Origin: Candidatus Saccharibacteria bacterium
GTDB taxonomy: Bacteria; Patescibacteriota; Saccharimonadia; Saccharimonadales; Saccharimonadaceae
Length of the DNA: 64,000 nucleotides
Assembly: GCA_016789455.1 (NCBI GenBank)
Contig: JAEUQU010000002.1
Span: 868,001 to 932,000, forward strand
Direction: 5' to 3'
The translations under genes and the position numbers were made by a program. Shown here piece after piece: positions 41,807 to 49,599 of the stretch; within the stretch, counting starts at the first letter, position 1; the number at the start of each line of letters is the position of its first letter. The notes under the pieces are model-generated. The model was not told the origin of the DNA. It saw only the letters and a program-made list of their open reading frames with translations, and made no database searches.

Positions 41807-42415
41807 CTATATGGCTAGTTGTTCTTTTAACGCTGCCCGCCATTCCCCCGCCTCCGCATCGTGCTCCATATAGCTTGCGTAAGCGTAGGGCGTGGCAAAA
41901 TACCCGGCCACATGGCGCGGCGCCAGCCATCCAGGCGGGCTTGTATCAATGAAAAATGCCAGGCTGGAATGCCGGTATGTCTGCCAGTTCCGCGGGCTGC
42001 GATGTACGAAGCGGCTGACGGCAGGCACGTATTCCGCGGGAATTATCCGGGCTTTATAGCGGCTGGAAAAGACCGCGCCGCTGCGTTTGTGGCGACGATT
42101 GAAGTATCGCGCGTAGCTTGTGAGCAAACTGCGCATCAACGCCTGCAAGGCATCGGGCTGACGGATGTAGGCGACGATGTGCAACTGACGCGTCATCAAG
42201 GCATAAGCTGCCAGCTCGATATCACGCCAGTAGTGCGGATACGCACGTCCGAGGTCGCGGCGATTGATCGTCCTATCCAGGTACCGGCTAAACAGGCTGA
42301 TGAAGTACTGGTAATCGGCCTGATCCCGGAATATAGCCTGCCCGCCGGCACCTTCAATGAAGATATGACAGTATGACTCCGGCTCCAGCTGCTTGATGGC
42401 GTACTTCTGCGGCAT
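41807..42415 (-). CDS. REP-associated tyrosine transposase-like protein, HUH altered
   Basis: A 202-residue Y1_Tnp (TnpA-REP) family member, related to IS200-type single-strand transposases. It has the family order: YCHIFIEGAGGQAIFRDQ strand, AAYALMTRQLHIVAYIRQ, then LMRSLLTSYARYFNRRHKRS with the catalytic Tyr and GAVFSSRYKARII. The usual M-P-N-H-x-H-L-L is TRQLHIVAY, so the first HUH histidine is Gln; catalytic nicking is doubtful. No flanking REP palindromes are obvious. TATACT lies 7 nt before ATG 42415, so it is probably leaderless. Probably a domesticated or decaying copy. Bases 41505-41806 downstream of the upstream gene are AT-rich with no feature recognised. Confidence 0.8.
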   Translation of the reverse strand: MPQKYAIKQLEPESYCHIFIEGAGGQAIFRDQADYQYFISLFSRYLDRTINRRDLGRAYPHYWRDIELAAYALMTRQLHIVAYIRQPDALQALMRSLLTSYARYFNRRHKRSGAVFSSRYKARIIPAEYVPAVSRFVHRSPRNWQTYRHSSLAFFIDTSPPGWLAPRHVAGYFATPYAYASYMEHDAEAGEWRAALKEQLAI

Positions 42416-42487
42416 ACTTTGTAGTATACCATCATAAAAAGTTGTAAGAATTATATAGAGGTAATGCTTATTATTGCGCCGCCAGGC

Positions 42488-42516
42488 TTTACAGGTGGCG
42501 CCAGTCTTTATATACT
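42488..42516 (+). promoter_or_regulatory. tmRNA promoter
   Basis: TTTACA (42488-42493), 17-nt spacer, TATACT (42511-42516), 10 nt before the mature tmRNA 5' end. Confidence 0.8.
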
Positions 42517-42526
42517 ATGGGTACAT

Positions 42527-42935
42527 GGGGCTGACTTAAGCTTCGACGTCAGGACTTTAACAGACTATGCTTGCAAGCCGGATAACTCCCGCAACAGTTT
42601 TAATAGATGCAAACGCATTCACCAAAGCAAAAGAATTTGTCGCTTCGGCTGTTAACGCAGTCCGCACGCCGCAACTCGCTTTTGCGCCAGCTGCAGTTTA
42701 ACTAGCAGCCGTCGATCGCAAGATGCACGGTATTGTCGATCGGTGTCATATCTATCGTGCTCAGTTTCAAGTGCCCCGCTAGCGCTATGGAATGAAACTT
42801 TCAGCGCGAGCAGTGCAGTTACTTCGTCCAGATCTTTTGCTGCCCTGTTCGTTAATCACCCTGAACTGGACTATGCTTGTAGACGGCTAGTCGGTTACCA
42901 GACGGACCGGGGTGTGATTCCCCGCAGCTCCACCA
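42527..42935 (+). ncRNA. ssrA: tmRNA (SsrA) with 30-codon tag
   Basis: Rescues stalled ribosomes. The 5' end GGGGCTGACTTAAGCTTCGACG pairs with the 3' CAGCTCC, ending in encoded CCA at 42935. The T-arm analogue is CCGGGGTGTGATTCCCCG. The resume codon is GCA at 42609, preceded by AATAGAT (E. coli has AATAGTC before its GCA AAC). The tag frame reads ANAFTKAKEFVASAVNA then VRTPQLAFAPAAV and stops at TAA 42699-42701. At 30 residues the tag is longer than the usual 8-20, but its end is hydrophobic as expected for protease recognition. A terminator follows at 42950. Confidence 0.93.
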
Positions 42936-42949
42936 TGTTGCGTAGTATT

Positions 42950-42976
42950 GAGGCCCGCCAGGGGCCTCTTTTTTTT
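42950..42976 (+). terminator. tmRNA terminator
   Basis: GAGGCCC/GGGGCCTC stem followed by eight T residues. Confidence 0.9.
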
Positions 42977-43071
42977 AATTCGTCGCGATTGTTCACCGCC
43001 CTACCGCACTGCGTTTCATTAAAACTTCATTAACAGTGCCAATCGTCATCTCTGTTTGCTATTATGTAATA

Positions 43072-43653
43072 ATGACATCTAAACCTGCCAAACAGCCGCG
43101 TCCTCGTACCGTTCCCGCCCCCAAGCGGTGTTCCATTGAATACTGTCACATTTATACCAACAAGACCATTAGCAGCGAGCAACGGCGCTCGGTGGCACTG
43201 CTTCACGAGCAACTGGCAACCGTACCGCGCACCGCGACGGCCCTGGTGGTGATGGTTGATGACTATTCCTGCCCCGAGCCGATGTTTGATTACGCCGGCC
43301 TTCGCCGCTGGCTAGCGGACGAACAGGCCACGCCGGACATTATGATCCGTGAGTCACAGCTCATAGAAGCCTGCGACACGGTTATCGGCCTCATGACTGA
43401 CATAAAGCTGCAGCGTCAACTCTGCGACTATATCCGCACGAAAAAATATCCCTGCTCATTATTCATCGCCGCATGGTATATGCTGAGACTTGGCTATATC
43501 ACGCATGATATACATGATTCCCGCTTTATAGCACAAGAGCTTCTGAATATACTCCCCCGTGAGTTTATGCCGTTTGAAGATCGCGGACTTGCGATTATTA
43601 GGGCAACACCGCATGCAGATGCGCTGACGAAAATTCGACATTTGTACTTTTAG
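43072..43653 (+). CDS. Hypothetical protein, 193 aa, leaderless
   Basis: Unrecognised soluble protein. A basic, Pro-rich N-terminus (SKPAKQPRPRTVPAPKRC) precedes an alpha/beta-like body with ATALVVMVDDYSCPEP (a beta-strand ending in DD), an IEACDTVIGLM helix, IKLQRQLCDYIRTKKYPCSLFIAAWYMLRLG and a C-terminal LPREFMPFEDRGLAIIRATP. The VVDD plus charged-helix pattern could suit a nucleotide-related Rossmann fold, but no signature supports this. TATTAT (43060-43065) lies 6 nt before ATG 43072, so the message is probably leaderless. The upstream ATG at 43036 precedes the predicted start of transcription. Confidence 0.7.
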   Translation: MTSKPAKQPRPRTVPAPKRCSIEYCHIYTNKTISSEQRRSVALLHEQLATVPRTATALVVMVDDYSCPEPMFDYAGLRRWLADEQATPDIMIRESQLIEACDTVIGLMTDIKLQRQLCDYIRTKKYPCSLFIAAWYMLRLGYITHDIHDSRFIAQELLNILPREFMPFEDRGLAIIRATPHADALTKIRHLYF

Positions 43654-43868
43654 CGGTCTTTGATACCTGCTGAAGGGGTTGGGTCAATGTCGTAAAATAT
43701 ATTTCTTACCCCTGTTACGGCTCGGATGCGCCGCCCCACCTATCAATATACAGATAATTGCCTCTCTGTTGCTGCAGTTCACGTCTATTTAATTTTTACC
43801 CTGTACCATAGGGTCATGAGAAAAAGAATATCAGCCTGCTCACCCCTGTTCTACAGCAGGTATTGGCT

Positions 43869-45389
43869 ATGACTGCTGTAATAAAAACCGCCGCGCCTTA
43901 TGGCCATGACGCGCGTATCATTGATGTAGAGTGCGATAGCACCCAGGGCCTGCCCAGCATGCAGATTGTCGGACTGGGCAACAAGGCTATCGATGAGGCA
44001 CGCGAACGCGTACGCGCCAGCTTGCGCAACTGCGGCTTCAGTCCGCCCGCGCGGCGGCTGATTATAAACCTGGCGCCAGCCGATCTGCCAAAGGATGGCA
44101 GCCATTACGATTTGGCTATTGCCGTTGCCGTAATGACAATAGGCAAGATACTTCGTCCCAGTGACAGCCACGATTATTTCTTCGCCGGTGAACTGACGCT
44201 GGATGGGCAGCTGCGAGGCGTGCGCGGTATCGTCCATATTGCCGAGGCGGCCTTACGATTTGGCGCTCGTGGCTTGATAGTGCCAAAATGCAATGCTGCA
44301 CAAGCGGCATTGATTCAGGGGCTGCCCGTCTACGGAATGTCAAGCCTGCAGGAGGTTTTTGTGTTGTTGAAAAAGCAGCGAGATGTGCAGGCGTATACCG
44401 CTAACGATAGCGACGTTCTACCGCCCCACCGGCAGCCGTTCGCCGGCATTATCGGCCAGGCATTCGCCAAGCGGGCACTAGTGGTGGCCGCTGCCGGCCG
44501 ACACAATATTTTATTCAATGGGCCGCCTGGCACGGGCAAAAGCCTTCTGGCAAAATCGTTGATTGATTTACTACCAAAACCGAGCCAAAACGAAGTAATT
44601 TCTCTTACAAAATTACATAGTCTTTTCTTGGACAATAACGATGTGGTAAATACTCGTCCTTTTCGCTCTCCGCATCATTCTGCCAGTCATGCAGCTATCA
44701 TCGGTGGCGGCTCGCCACCCCGCCCGGGTGAAGTGAGTCTGGCGCATCGCGGCGTCTTATTCCTGGATGAATTGCCTGAGTATACCCGTCCATCACTTGA
44801 GGCCTTGCGCCAGCCCCTTGAAGATCGCCGCATCCATTTGGCCCGGGTCAATGGCCGGGTGACATACCCAGCAGATTTCATGCTGGTAGCCACACAGAAC
44901 CCGTGTCCCTGCGGATATTTGGGTGACAAGGAGAAGCCGTGCATCTGCCCGCCAGCAGACATTGAACGATACCACCGCAAGTTGTCGGGTCCGCTATTGG
45001 ACCGGATTGACATGACCGTTTACGTTCCAAGACTACCGCCCCAGCTATTAGCAGATCATTTATACAACTCAAGCGACGAAACGGTGGGCTTGCCCGGCAG
45101 TCACCTGCCGTTGCACATGATTGAGCGGGCTCGCCAAGCTCAGTTCGAACGCTATGGCGATGATACGACGAACGCAGCGGCAGAGACGCACGACATTGCC
45201 CGGCTGATGCGTCCGGATCGGCAAGCATTGTCATTTTTGAGACAAGCCTCGGAACGCATGCATTTGTCGGTCCGCGCCCACTTCCGTACGCTCAAAGTGG
45301 CACGTACCATTGCCGACATCGAAGGTTCCCCGGATATTCTGAGCGGCCACGTCAGCGAGGCGCTGCAGTACCGGCAGCGGGCACCGTAG
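43869..45389 (+). CDS. comM: ComM/YifB-family AAA+ ATPase
   Basis: Mg-chelatase-like AAA+ protein, 506 residues, related to ComM, the branch-migration helicase that helps integrate DNA in natural transformation. The N-terminal Lon-protease-like fold has DVECDSTQGLPSMQIVGLGN and SLRNCGFSPPARRLIINLAP. The AAA+ core has Walker A FNGPPGTGKSLLAKSL (about 213-228), FRSPHHSASHAAIIGGG, Walker B VLFLDELPEY (about 297-306), sensor VATQNPCPCGYLGD and the Cys cluster CPCGYLGDKEKPCICPP. The C-terminal Mg-chelatase domain has LSVRAHFRTLKVARTIADIE. Start ATG 43869. It fits DNA uptake with the pilins in the window. Confidence 0.93.
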   Translation: MTAVIKTAAPYGHDARIIDVECDSTQGLPSMQIVGLGNKAIDEARERVRASLRNCGFSPPARRLIINLAPADLPKDGSHYDLAIAVAVMTIGKILRPSDSHDYFFAGELTLDGQLRGVRGIVHIAEAALRFGARGLIVPKCNAAQAALIQGLPVYGMSSLQEVFVLLKKQRDVQAYTANDSDVLPPHRQPFAGIIGQAFAKRALVVAAAGRHNILFNGPPGTGKSLLAKSLIDLLPKPSQNEVISLTKLHSLFLDNNDVVNTRPFRSPHHSASHAAIIGGGSPPRPGEVSLAHRGVLFLDELPEYTRPSLEALRQPLEDRRIHLARVNGRVTYPADFMLVATQNPCPCGYLGDKEKPCICPPADIERYHRKLSGPLLDRIDMTVYVPRLPPQLLADHLYNSSDETVGLPGSHLPLHMIERARQAQFERYGDDTTNAAAETHDIARLMRPDRQALSFLRQASERMHLSVRAHFRTLKVARTIADIEGSPDILSGHVSEALQYRQRAP

Positions 45390-45451
45390 CATAACAAGAC
45401 GTACTTTTTCATCTGTAAATGTGCGTAAGTTAAGGCGTTTATTGCCACTTT

Positions 45452-45472
45452 GAACAATTTTATTGTTCTTTA
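45452..45472 (+). terminator. comM terminator
   Basis: GAACAAT/ATTGTTC hairpin followed by TTTATT, 62 nt after the stop. Bases 45480-45612 hold nothing further that can be supported. Confidence 0.6.
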
Positions 45473-45612
45473 TTACCTCTGTTACTTTCACACAGGGACA
45501 CTCCATGTCCTCTCGCCTGCCACCCCGAGGTCGGCACATCCGGCCGCCATGCTCCATTACCACAGGCCAGCCTCGCCCTGGACAGCACACCACCATTCTG
45601 CCGCCTTCCCTG

Positions 45613-45641
45613 TTGAATTACTCGTTCGTATCTGTTATACT
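45613..45641 (+). promoter_or_regulatory. Promoter of infC-rpmI-rplT
   Basis: TTGAAT (45613-45618), 17-nt spacer, TATACT (45636-45641). The leader of about 40 nt is too short for an L20-type leader structure. Confidence 0.75.
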
Positions 45642-45687
45642 GTCCTGCGAACAGCAATAACGTTGTAGTAAGAAGAGGAGTATTTCT

Positions 45688-46194
45688 ATCAATACATCTG
45701 TGCGTATTAACGGAGCTATCCGTGCTCCGCAGGTCCGCGTCATTGGTCCTGATGGTGCCCAGCTCGGCATCCTATCAATAGGCGACGCCCTCAAAGCGGC
45801 CGAACAGCATGAGCTTGATTTGGTAGAAATTTCACCTGGCGCATCTCCGCCTGTCGTCAAGATAATCGACTGGGGTAAATACCAGTACCAAAAGACGAAG
45901 GAACAGCAGCGGAACCGCAAGAATGCCCGGGTGAGCGAACTGAAGCAGATTCGTCTTGGCCTGAAAATCGGCCGCGGCGACCTTGATATCAAGCTGCGTA
46001 AAGTCCGTGAATTCCTTGAGGACGGCCATAAAGTGAAGATATCTGCCTTCTTCCGTGGACGCGAAATGGCTCATCAGGAGCTTGGTTACAAGCTGCTGGA
46101 GACCGTCGTGGAAACACTTGGTGAAAACGTTATAGTTGACGGCAAACCTCAGATGGCAGGACGAAATCTGAGTATAGTAATTAGGAGTAAGTAA
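45688..46194 (+). CDS. infC: Translation initiation factor IF-3 (ATC start)
   Basis: Keeps subunits apart and proofreads start codons. The family N-terminus VRINGAIRAPQVRVIGPDG and QLGILSIGDALKAAEQHELD, the linker VKIIDWGKYQYQKTKEQQ, and the C-domain IKLRKVREFLEDGHKVKI with RGREMAHQELG are all present (about 168 residues). GTG 45700 would truncate the conserved N-terminus. GAGGAG (45675-45680) is ideally placed for an ATC codon at 45688 (spacing 7); IF-3 genes are known to use rare start codons (AUU, AUC) for autoregulation. It is followed by rpmI in a TAATG overlap. Confidence 0.93.
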   Translation: MNTSVRINGAIRAPQVRVIGPDGAQLGILSIGDALKAAEQHELDLVEISPGASPPVVKIIDWGKYQYQKTKEQQRNRKNARVSELKQIRLGLKIGRGDLDIKLRKVREFLEDGHKVKISAFFRGREMAHQELGYKLLETVVETLGENVIVDGKPQMAGRNLSIVIRSK

Positions 46195-46445
46195 TGCCAA
46201 AAATGAAGACCCACAAGGGCACCGCCAAGCGGATCAAGATTTCTGCTGGCGGTAAACTGATGCGCCGCCGCGCTTCTGGCAACCACCTGTTGCAGAAGAA
46301 GAGCGCCGCCCGTAAGCGCACCATCGGCCGCAGCGCCGTTATTACCGGCTCAATCGCCGCCAACCTTAAGCGCGCCCTCGGCGTCAAGGGCGGCAAGGCC
46401 CGCGCCACAAAGAGTGCCGGCACCGCCGCGAAAGGAGCTAACTAA
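46194..46445 (+). CDS. rpmI: 50S ribosomal protein L35
   Basis: An 83-residue basic protein beginning [20 protein letters not shown], the L35 signature, with [12 protein letters not shown]. The family is about 65 residues; here an Ala/Gly/Lys-rich C-terminal extension of about 18 residues ([19 protein letters not shown]) follows. ATG 46194 overlaps the infC stop. Middle gene of the conserved infC-rpmI-rplT operon. Confidence 0.97.
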   Translation: MPKMKTHKGTAKRIKISAGGKLMRRRASGNHLLQKKSAARKRTIGRSAVITGSIAANLKRALGVKGGKARATKSAGTAAKGAN

Positions 46446-46789
46446 TGCGCGTCAAACGTAGCGTTACCGCCCGCAACCGTCACAAAAAAATCCTGAAGCT
46501 CGCAAAGGGCATGCAGCACAACCGCACCCGCTCGTTCCGTCTGGCCAAGCAGGGCGTCATCAAGGCGCTGCAGTACGCCTACCGCGACCGCCGCAACCGT
46601 AAGCGCGACCTGCGTGCATTGTGGATCACCCGCATCAACGCCGCCGTCCGCGAAGAAGGCATGAGCTACTCTGTCTTCATGAACAAGCTCAAGACCGCCG
46701 GCGTCGAAGTCGACCGCAAGATGCTGGCCGAACTGGCCGCCACCGAACCGGCTGCCTTCAAGGCTATCGTCGAGCTCGCCAAGAAGTAG
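46445..46789 (+). CDS. rplT: 50S ribosomal protein L20
   Basis: 114 residues, full family length: [20 protein letters not shown] with [40 protein letters not shown] and [13 protein letters not shown] at the C-terminus. It binds 23S rRNA early in 50S assembly. ATG 46445 overlaps the rpmI stop by TAATG, so the three genes are translationally coupled. Confidence 0.98.
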   Translation: MRVKRSVTARNRHKKILKLAKGMQHNRTRSFRLAKQGVIKALQYAYRDRRNRKRDLRALWITRINAAVREEGMSYSVFMNKLKTAGVEVDRKMLAELAATEPAAFKAIVELAKK

Positions 46790-46809
46790 GACCCCTCCCC
46801 TCCTCTGTG

Positions 46810-46843
46810 AAATAAGCACTTCCGGGTGCTTATTTCATTTTTA
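46810..46843 (+). terminator. Terminator of infC-rpmI-rplT
   Basis: AAATAAGCAC (46810-46819)/GTGCTTATTT (46826-46835) followed by CATTTTT. Confidence 0.9.
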
Positions 46844-46918
46844 GGGCTTGTGTCATTGACAACCGCCGCTGCGACACCGTAGCATGACAGTAAGACATTA
46901 ACAAAGGATCATAGCTCT

Positions 46919-47419
46919 ATGGCCACCCAAAAGCCCGCCGCAAAGAAACCAGCCGTCCGGACCAAACGGACCACGACGGCCGCAAAGGGCAAAAAACCGG
47001 CAGCAGCTGCCGCCTCAAAAAACGTCGCCGCCAAGGCAGGGGCAAAAACAAATTGGAAGGTTCTGGCCGGCGTGGTCGTAGCGGCCGTCATCGTCGCCAC
47101 GGCCGCCATCATGGTCGGCCAGAGTGAGGCCAGCGCCAGCTGCCGCAGCAAGACACTGAAGCAGGGCTCGACCGGCTCCTGTGTGAAGGTCGTCCAAAAG
47201 TACTTCGGCCTGAAGCAGGATGGCATCTTTGGCAAGAACACCAAGGCCAAGGTCGTCGCCTTCCAACAGGGCTTCAAGCTGTCGGCTGACGGCATCGTCG
47301 GCCCCAAGACCTGGAGCAAGATGTGTTCCGTCCTGAAGCCGGGCGTCTCGGCGCACAAGAGCATGGCCAAATCAATCGGCTGTACCCTGACCGGCAACGG
47401 CAGCGTCTACTACAAATAG
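46919..47419 (+). CDS. Membrane-anchored peptidoglycan-binding protein
   Basis: 166 residues. A very basic Lys/Ala N-terminus (about 45 residues, resembling a nucleic-acid or polyanion-binding tail) precedes one membrane helix (VLAGVVVAAVIVATAAIMVG, about 48-67). Outside it lies a PG_binding_1 domain: LKQGSTGSCVKVVQKYFGLK, DGIFGKNTKAKVVAFQQGFK, then LSADGIVGPKTWSKM. The extracytoplasmic Cys residues can form disulfides. No catalytic domain is attached, so it may tether the membrane to the cell wall. A TTGACA-18-TAGCAT promoter lies near 46857-46886. Confidence 0.9.
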   Translation: MATQKPAAKKPAVRTKRTTTAAKGKKPAAAAASKNVAAKAGAKTNWKVLAGVVVAAVIVATAAIMVGQSEASASCRSKTLKQGSTGSCVKVVQKYFGLKQDGIFGKNTKAKVVAFQQGFKLSADGIVGPKTWSKMCSVLKPGVSAHKSMAKSIGCTLTGNGSVYYK

Positions 47420-47435
47420 CCAGTATCGTTGCAGT

Positions 47436-47465
47436 AAAAACACCGCCTTCAACAGCGGTGTTTTT
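47436..47465 (+). terminator. Terminator of the peptidoglycan-binding protein gene
   Basis: AAAAACACCGC/GCGGTGTTTTT, perfect arms. Confidence 0.88.
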
Positions 47466-47481
47466 CATTGTGACAACTTTT

Positions 47482-47525
47482 TTGACAAAGGGAAAGCCCC
47501 CTCGCGCCAGAGCGCAGAGGGGGCT
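47482..47525 (-). terminator. 3' hairpin/terminator of the 47544 gene
   Basis: AGCCCCCTC (47495-47503)/GAGGGGGCT (47517-47525), with an inner GCGC-CAGA-GCGC, followed on the minus strand by TTTCCCTTTGTC. Confidence 0.75.
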
Positions 47526-47543
47526 ACCCTACGAAGTGCGGCC

Positions 47544-47990
47544 TCAGCCGCGGGTGCCATCACCGAAGTGCCAGGCCGCCTCATCCTTGGTCGCGTTGCG
47601 CGCGATCAGCTGGTTGAGGGCCGGGTCCGGGTCCACCGCGAGGTGGAAGCGGCGCTGGCGGTCGGTGACGTAGAAGATGGCATCACTGCCGTCTTCCGGG
47701 AGGTGGAAGGCGACGAGCCGGTCTTCACTGACGTAGGACCAGTAGAGCGTGCAGGCACCGTGGCCGGCGGGGTGATTCGTCTTGCAGGGGTAGACCTCTC
47801 CCTCGCGGAACCGGACGGTGAAGTAGCCGCCGGGAATCGCGATGTGGACGGGCAGGTCCCCTGCGGTCGAGTGCCGGTGGGCGACCAGCAGGTGCTCCGC
47901 CTTGACGGCGAAGTCACGCTGGACGGACGCTCCTTCCGCCAGAAGCGCAGCGGTGGCGGCGGCACGGCGGGCGGCAGCAGACTCAGTCAC
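47544..47990 (-). CDS. Orphan cassette-type protein, 148 aa
   Basis: Unrecognised soluble protein with a mixed alpha/beta look. A helical Ala-rich N-terminus (ESAAARRAAATAALLAEGAS) is followed by strands such as LPVHIAIPGGYFTVRFREGE and a middle with C-KTNHPAGHGA-C, and a WSYVSEDRLVAFHLPEDGSD stretch. His and Cys are enriched, so metal binding is conceivable. The start is GTG 47990 with AAAGG 8 nt upstream. Own promoter at 48048-48076, leader of about 50 nt, strong 3' hairpin. GC-rich third positions. Confidence 0.75.
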   Translation of the reverse strand: MTESAAARRAAATAALLAEGASVQRDFAVKAEHLLVAHRHSTAGDLPVHIAIPGGYFTVRFREGEVYPCKTNHPAGHGACTLYWSYVSEDRLVAFHLPEDGSDAIFYVTDRQRRFHLAVDPDPALNQLIARNATKDEAAWHFGDGTRG

Positions 47991-48047
47991 GGGAGTACCT
48001 TTCGTAGGGCGAGCAACATAGCGCTAATGCTTGCTGCTTCATATATA

Positions 48048-48076
48048 ATTATACTACTTTTTACTTAACTTGTCAA
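48048..48076 (-). promoter_or_regulatory. Cassette promoter (47544 gene)
   Basis: Minus strand TTGACA (48076-48071), 17-nt spacer, TATAAT (48053-48048). Confidence 0.85.
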
Positions 48077-48101
48077 TATAAACGTAAGCGGAATGGGCAT
48101 G

Positions 48102-48127
48102 AAAAACACCGCCCTTTACAGCGGTGC
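48102..48127 (-). terminator. RNase P RNA terminator
   Basis: CACCGC/GCGGTG stem (48107-48126) with GTTTTTC on the minus strand. Confidence 0.8.
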
Positions 48128-48136
48128 CCCTCATAT

Positions 48137-48502
48137 CAGATAGCCTGTAAGCCGGGTTCTGTCCATGGCGCGAAGCCACTGGATGATCATCTATCTACGC
48201 CGCCGGTCACCCGTCGGCTCTAGCGGATTATAAACGGCCCGCCAAGCGAGCAACTCCCATTCCAAAAGAACGGTGAGCAGACCTCCTTGCAGCAGACAGG
48301 GTTTACCTCCGTCGCATGTCACCATGCGCCGCTGTGGGCTCTTACCCCACTCGTTTCACCCTTACCGGCCGCATGGGCCGGCGGTTTCGTTTCTGTGACA
48401 CTTTCCCTAGGGTCGCCCCCGGTTGCCGTTAGCAACTGTCTTGCTCTCTGCTGCCCGGACTTTCCTCTCCCGCGGGTGCGGGAGCGATCATCCAGCTATC
48501 TG
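48137..48502 (-). ncRNA. rnpB: RNase P RNA, bacterial type A
   Basis: Catalytic RNA of RNase P (tRNA 5' maturation). On the minus strand: GAGGAAAGTCCGGGC (P4 5' region), CACAGAAACGAAACC, GGGTGAAACGAGTGGGGTAAG, and the 3' GGACAGAACCCGGCTTACAG. Helix P1 is CAGATAGC (48502-48495) with GCTATCTG at the other end (48144-48137). The length of 366 nt is normal. The 5' strand of P1 contains the stop codon of the upstream Nudix-RNase HI gene, so the RNA is probably cut out of that transcript. Confidence 0.96.
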
Positions 48503-49458
48503 ACATCGGCCATTATATCATCTTCGGCGATGGCTGCGGCATGCTCATCAAGAATACGGTTGACGATGGCGTCAGCCTCGTGGTTGAATTCACGACGGAT
48601 ATGGCCAAATGTGACGTGTTCAAACTGTTTGATCAGCGACGTGACGTGGTCGTGGATAGGCTTGAGCTCACTGTTCTTGACCTTGAAGGTGCCGTTCATC
48701 TGGTTGACGACCAGCTGGCTGTCGAGACGGAACTGGATGCGATGAACGCCCCGCTTGATGGCCGTTTCGAGAGCGAGGCGGACGGCTTCGTACTCGGCGC
48801 GGTTATTGGTAGTGATACCCAGGTATTCCCCGCCGTCCTGCAACAGATGGCCGTGCTCGTCATAAAGGACGAAGCCGGAGGCTGAGGGGCCAGGGTTGCC
48901 GCGCGAGCCACCGTCGGCATAGGCGATGACCAGGATGTCGGCGGCGTTTTTGTTGAGCTGGGGTGCGGCGGTGAGGCCAAGGGACAACAGGAATTCGGGG
49001 GTCTTGTCGAGGCCAAGCAGATTGTAGGTGGCTTCGGTGACATCACTCTGATGGATCTCGTGCATGGCACGCCAGGCGTATTTGCTGTGGCGGCCGGAGA
49101 GCTCGATGCCGGGCGGCGAATGGATGGAGACCAGGAAGACGATGTCGACGCGCTGGGTACGGTCATCGTAGACCGAGGGGTAGGCCCGGACATCGTAGAG
49201 CTGCAGGGTCTGCGGGTCGGCGCCGGTCTGCTCGGTGATAAACTTGGTCATGGCCTGCTGGGGCGACAGGCCGTATGGCAACTCGCCGCCAGGCAGCTCA
49301 TACTTACCAATGATGTCGCTGCGGCCCAGGGCACGCCGGAGCAGCAGGACTTTGCCGTTGTGTTTGATGATGGCGTAGACTGAGACTTTTTGTTTCATGA
49401 AGGTTTGCGCGGATGGGTGGTTGGTTTCATTAAACGTTCGGGTATTTAATGAAACCAT
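48496..49458 (-). CDS. Nudix hydrolase - RNase HI fusion
   Basis: A 320-residue two-domain protein. The N-terminal Nudix domain (about 20-165) has GKYELPGGELPYGLSPQQAM, where the Nudix box G-x5-E-x7-R-E-x-x-E-E is degenerate (the REXXEE part reads TKFITEQTG), so hydrolase activity is uncertain. The C-terminal RNase HI-like domain (about 175-310) has VIAYADGGSRGNPGPSASGF (first catalytic Asp), NNRAEYEAVRLALETAI (Glu), RLDSQLVVNQMNGTFKVKN (Asp) and REFNHEADAIVN (fourth Asp). The start may be ATG 49458, 17 nt after an extended -10, or ATG 49398 (MKQKVSVYAI). Its stop lies inside RNase P RNA. Confidence 0.88.
   Translation of the reverse strand: MVSLNTRTFNETNHPSAQTFMKQKVSVYAIIKHNGKVLLLRRALGRSDIIGKYELPGGELPYGLSPQQAMTKFITEQTGADPQTLQLYDVRAYPSVYDDRTQRVDIVFLVSIHSPPGIELSGRHSKYAWRAMHEIHQSDVTEATYNLLGLDKTPEFLLSLGLTAAPQLNKNAADILVIAYADGGSRGNPGPSASGFVLYDEHGHLLQDGGEYLGITTNNRAEYEAVRLALETAIKRGVHRIQFRLDSQLVVNQMNGTFKVKNSELKPIHDHVTSLIKQFEHVTFGHIRREFNHEADAIVNRILDEHAAAIAEDDIMADVR
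49425..49454. repeat. TTTCATTAAA/TTTAATGAAA inverted repeat
   Basis: GGTTTCATTAAA and TTTAATGAAACC, perfect 12-bp arms with a 10-nt loop, at the start of the Nudix-RNase HI gene. The 10-mer occurs six times in the window, all intergenic or at gene edges: 861, 901, 38676, 43014, 49425, 49445. Confidence 0.6.
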
Positions 49459-49599
49459 ACTGCTTATGACATAATTATAGCACGAATTTAATTAAATTGC
49501 AATGATGGTTATGCTTAGGGTGAGCCCAGGGCAGTCTGAGCGGCGCAAGGCCGGCGCGCCAAGCCACCACCCTTCCCATCTGCTATACTAGAGAGACAT

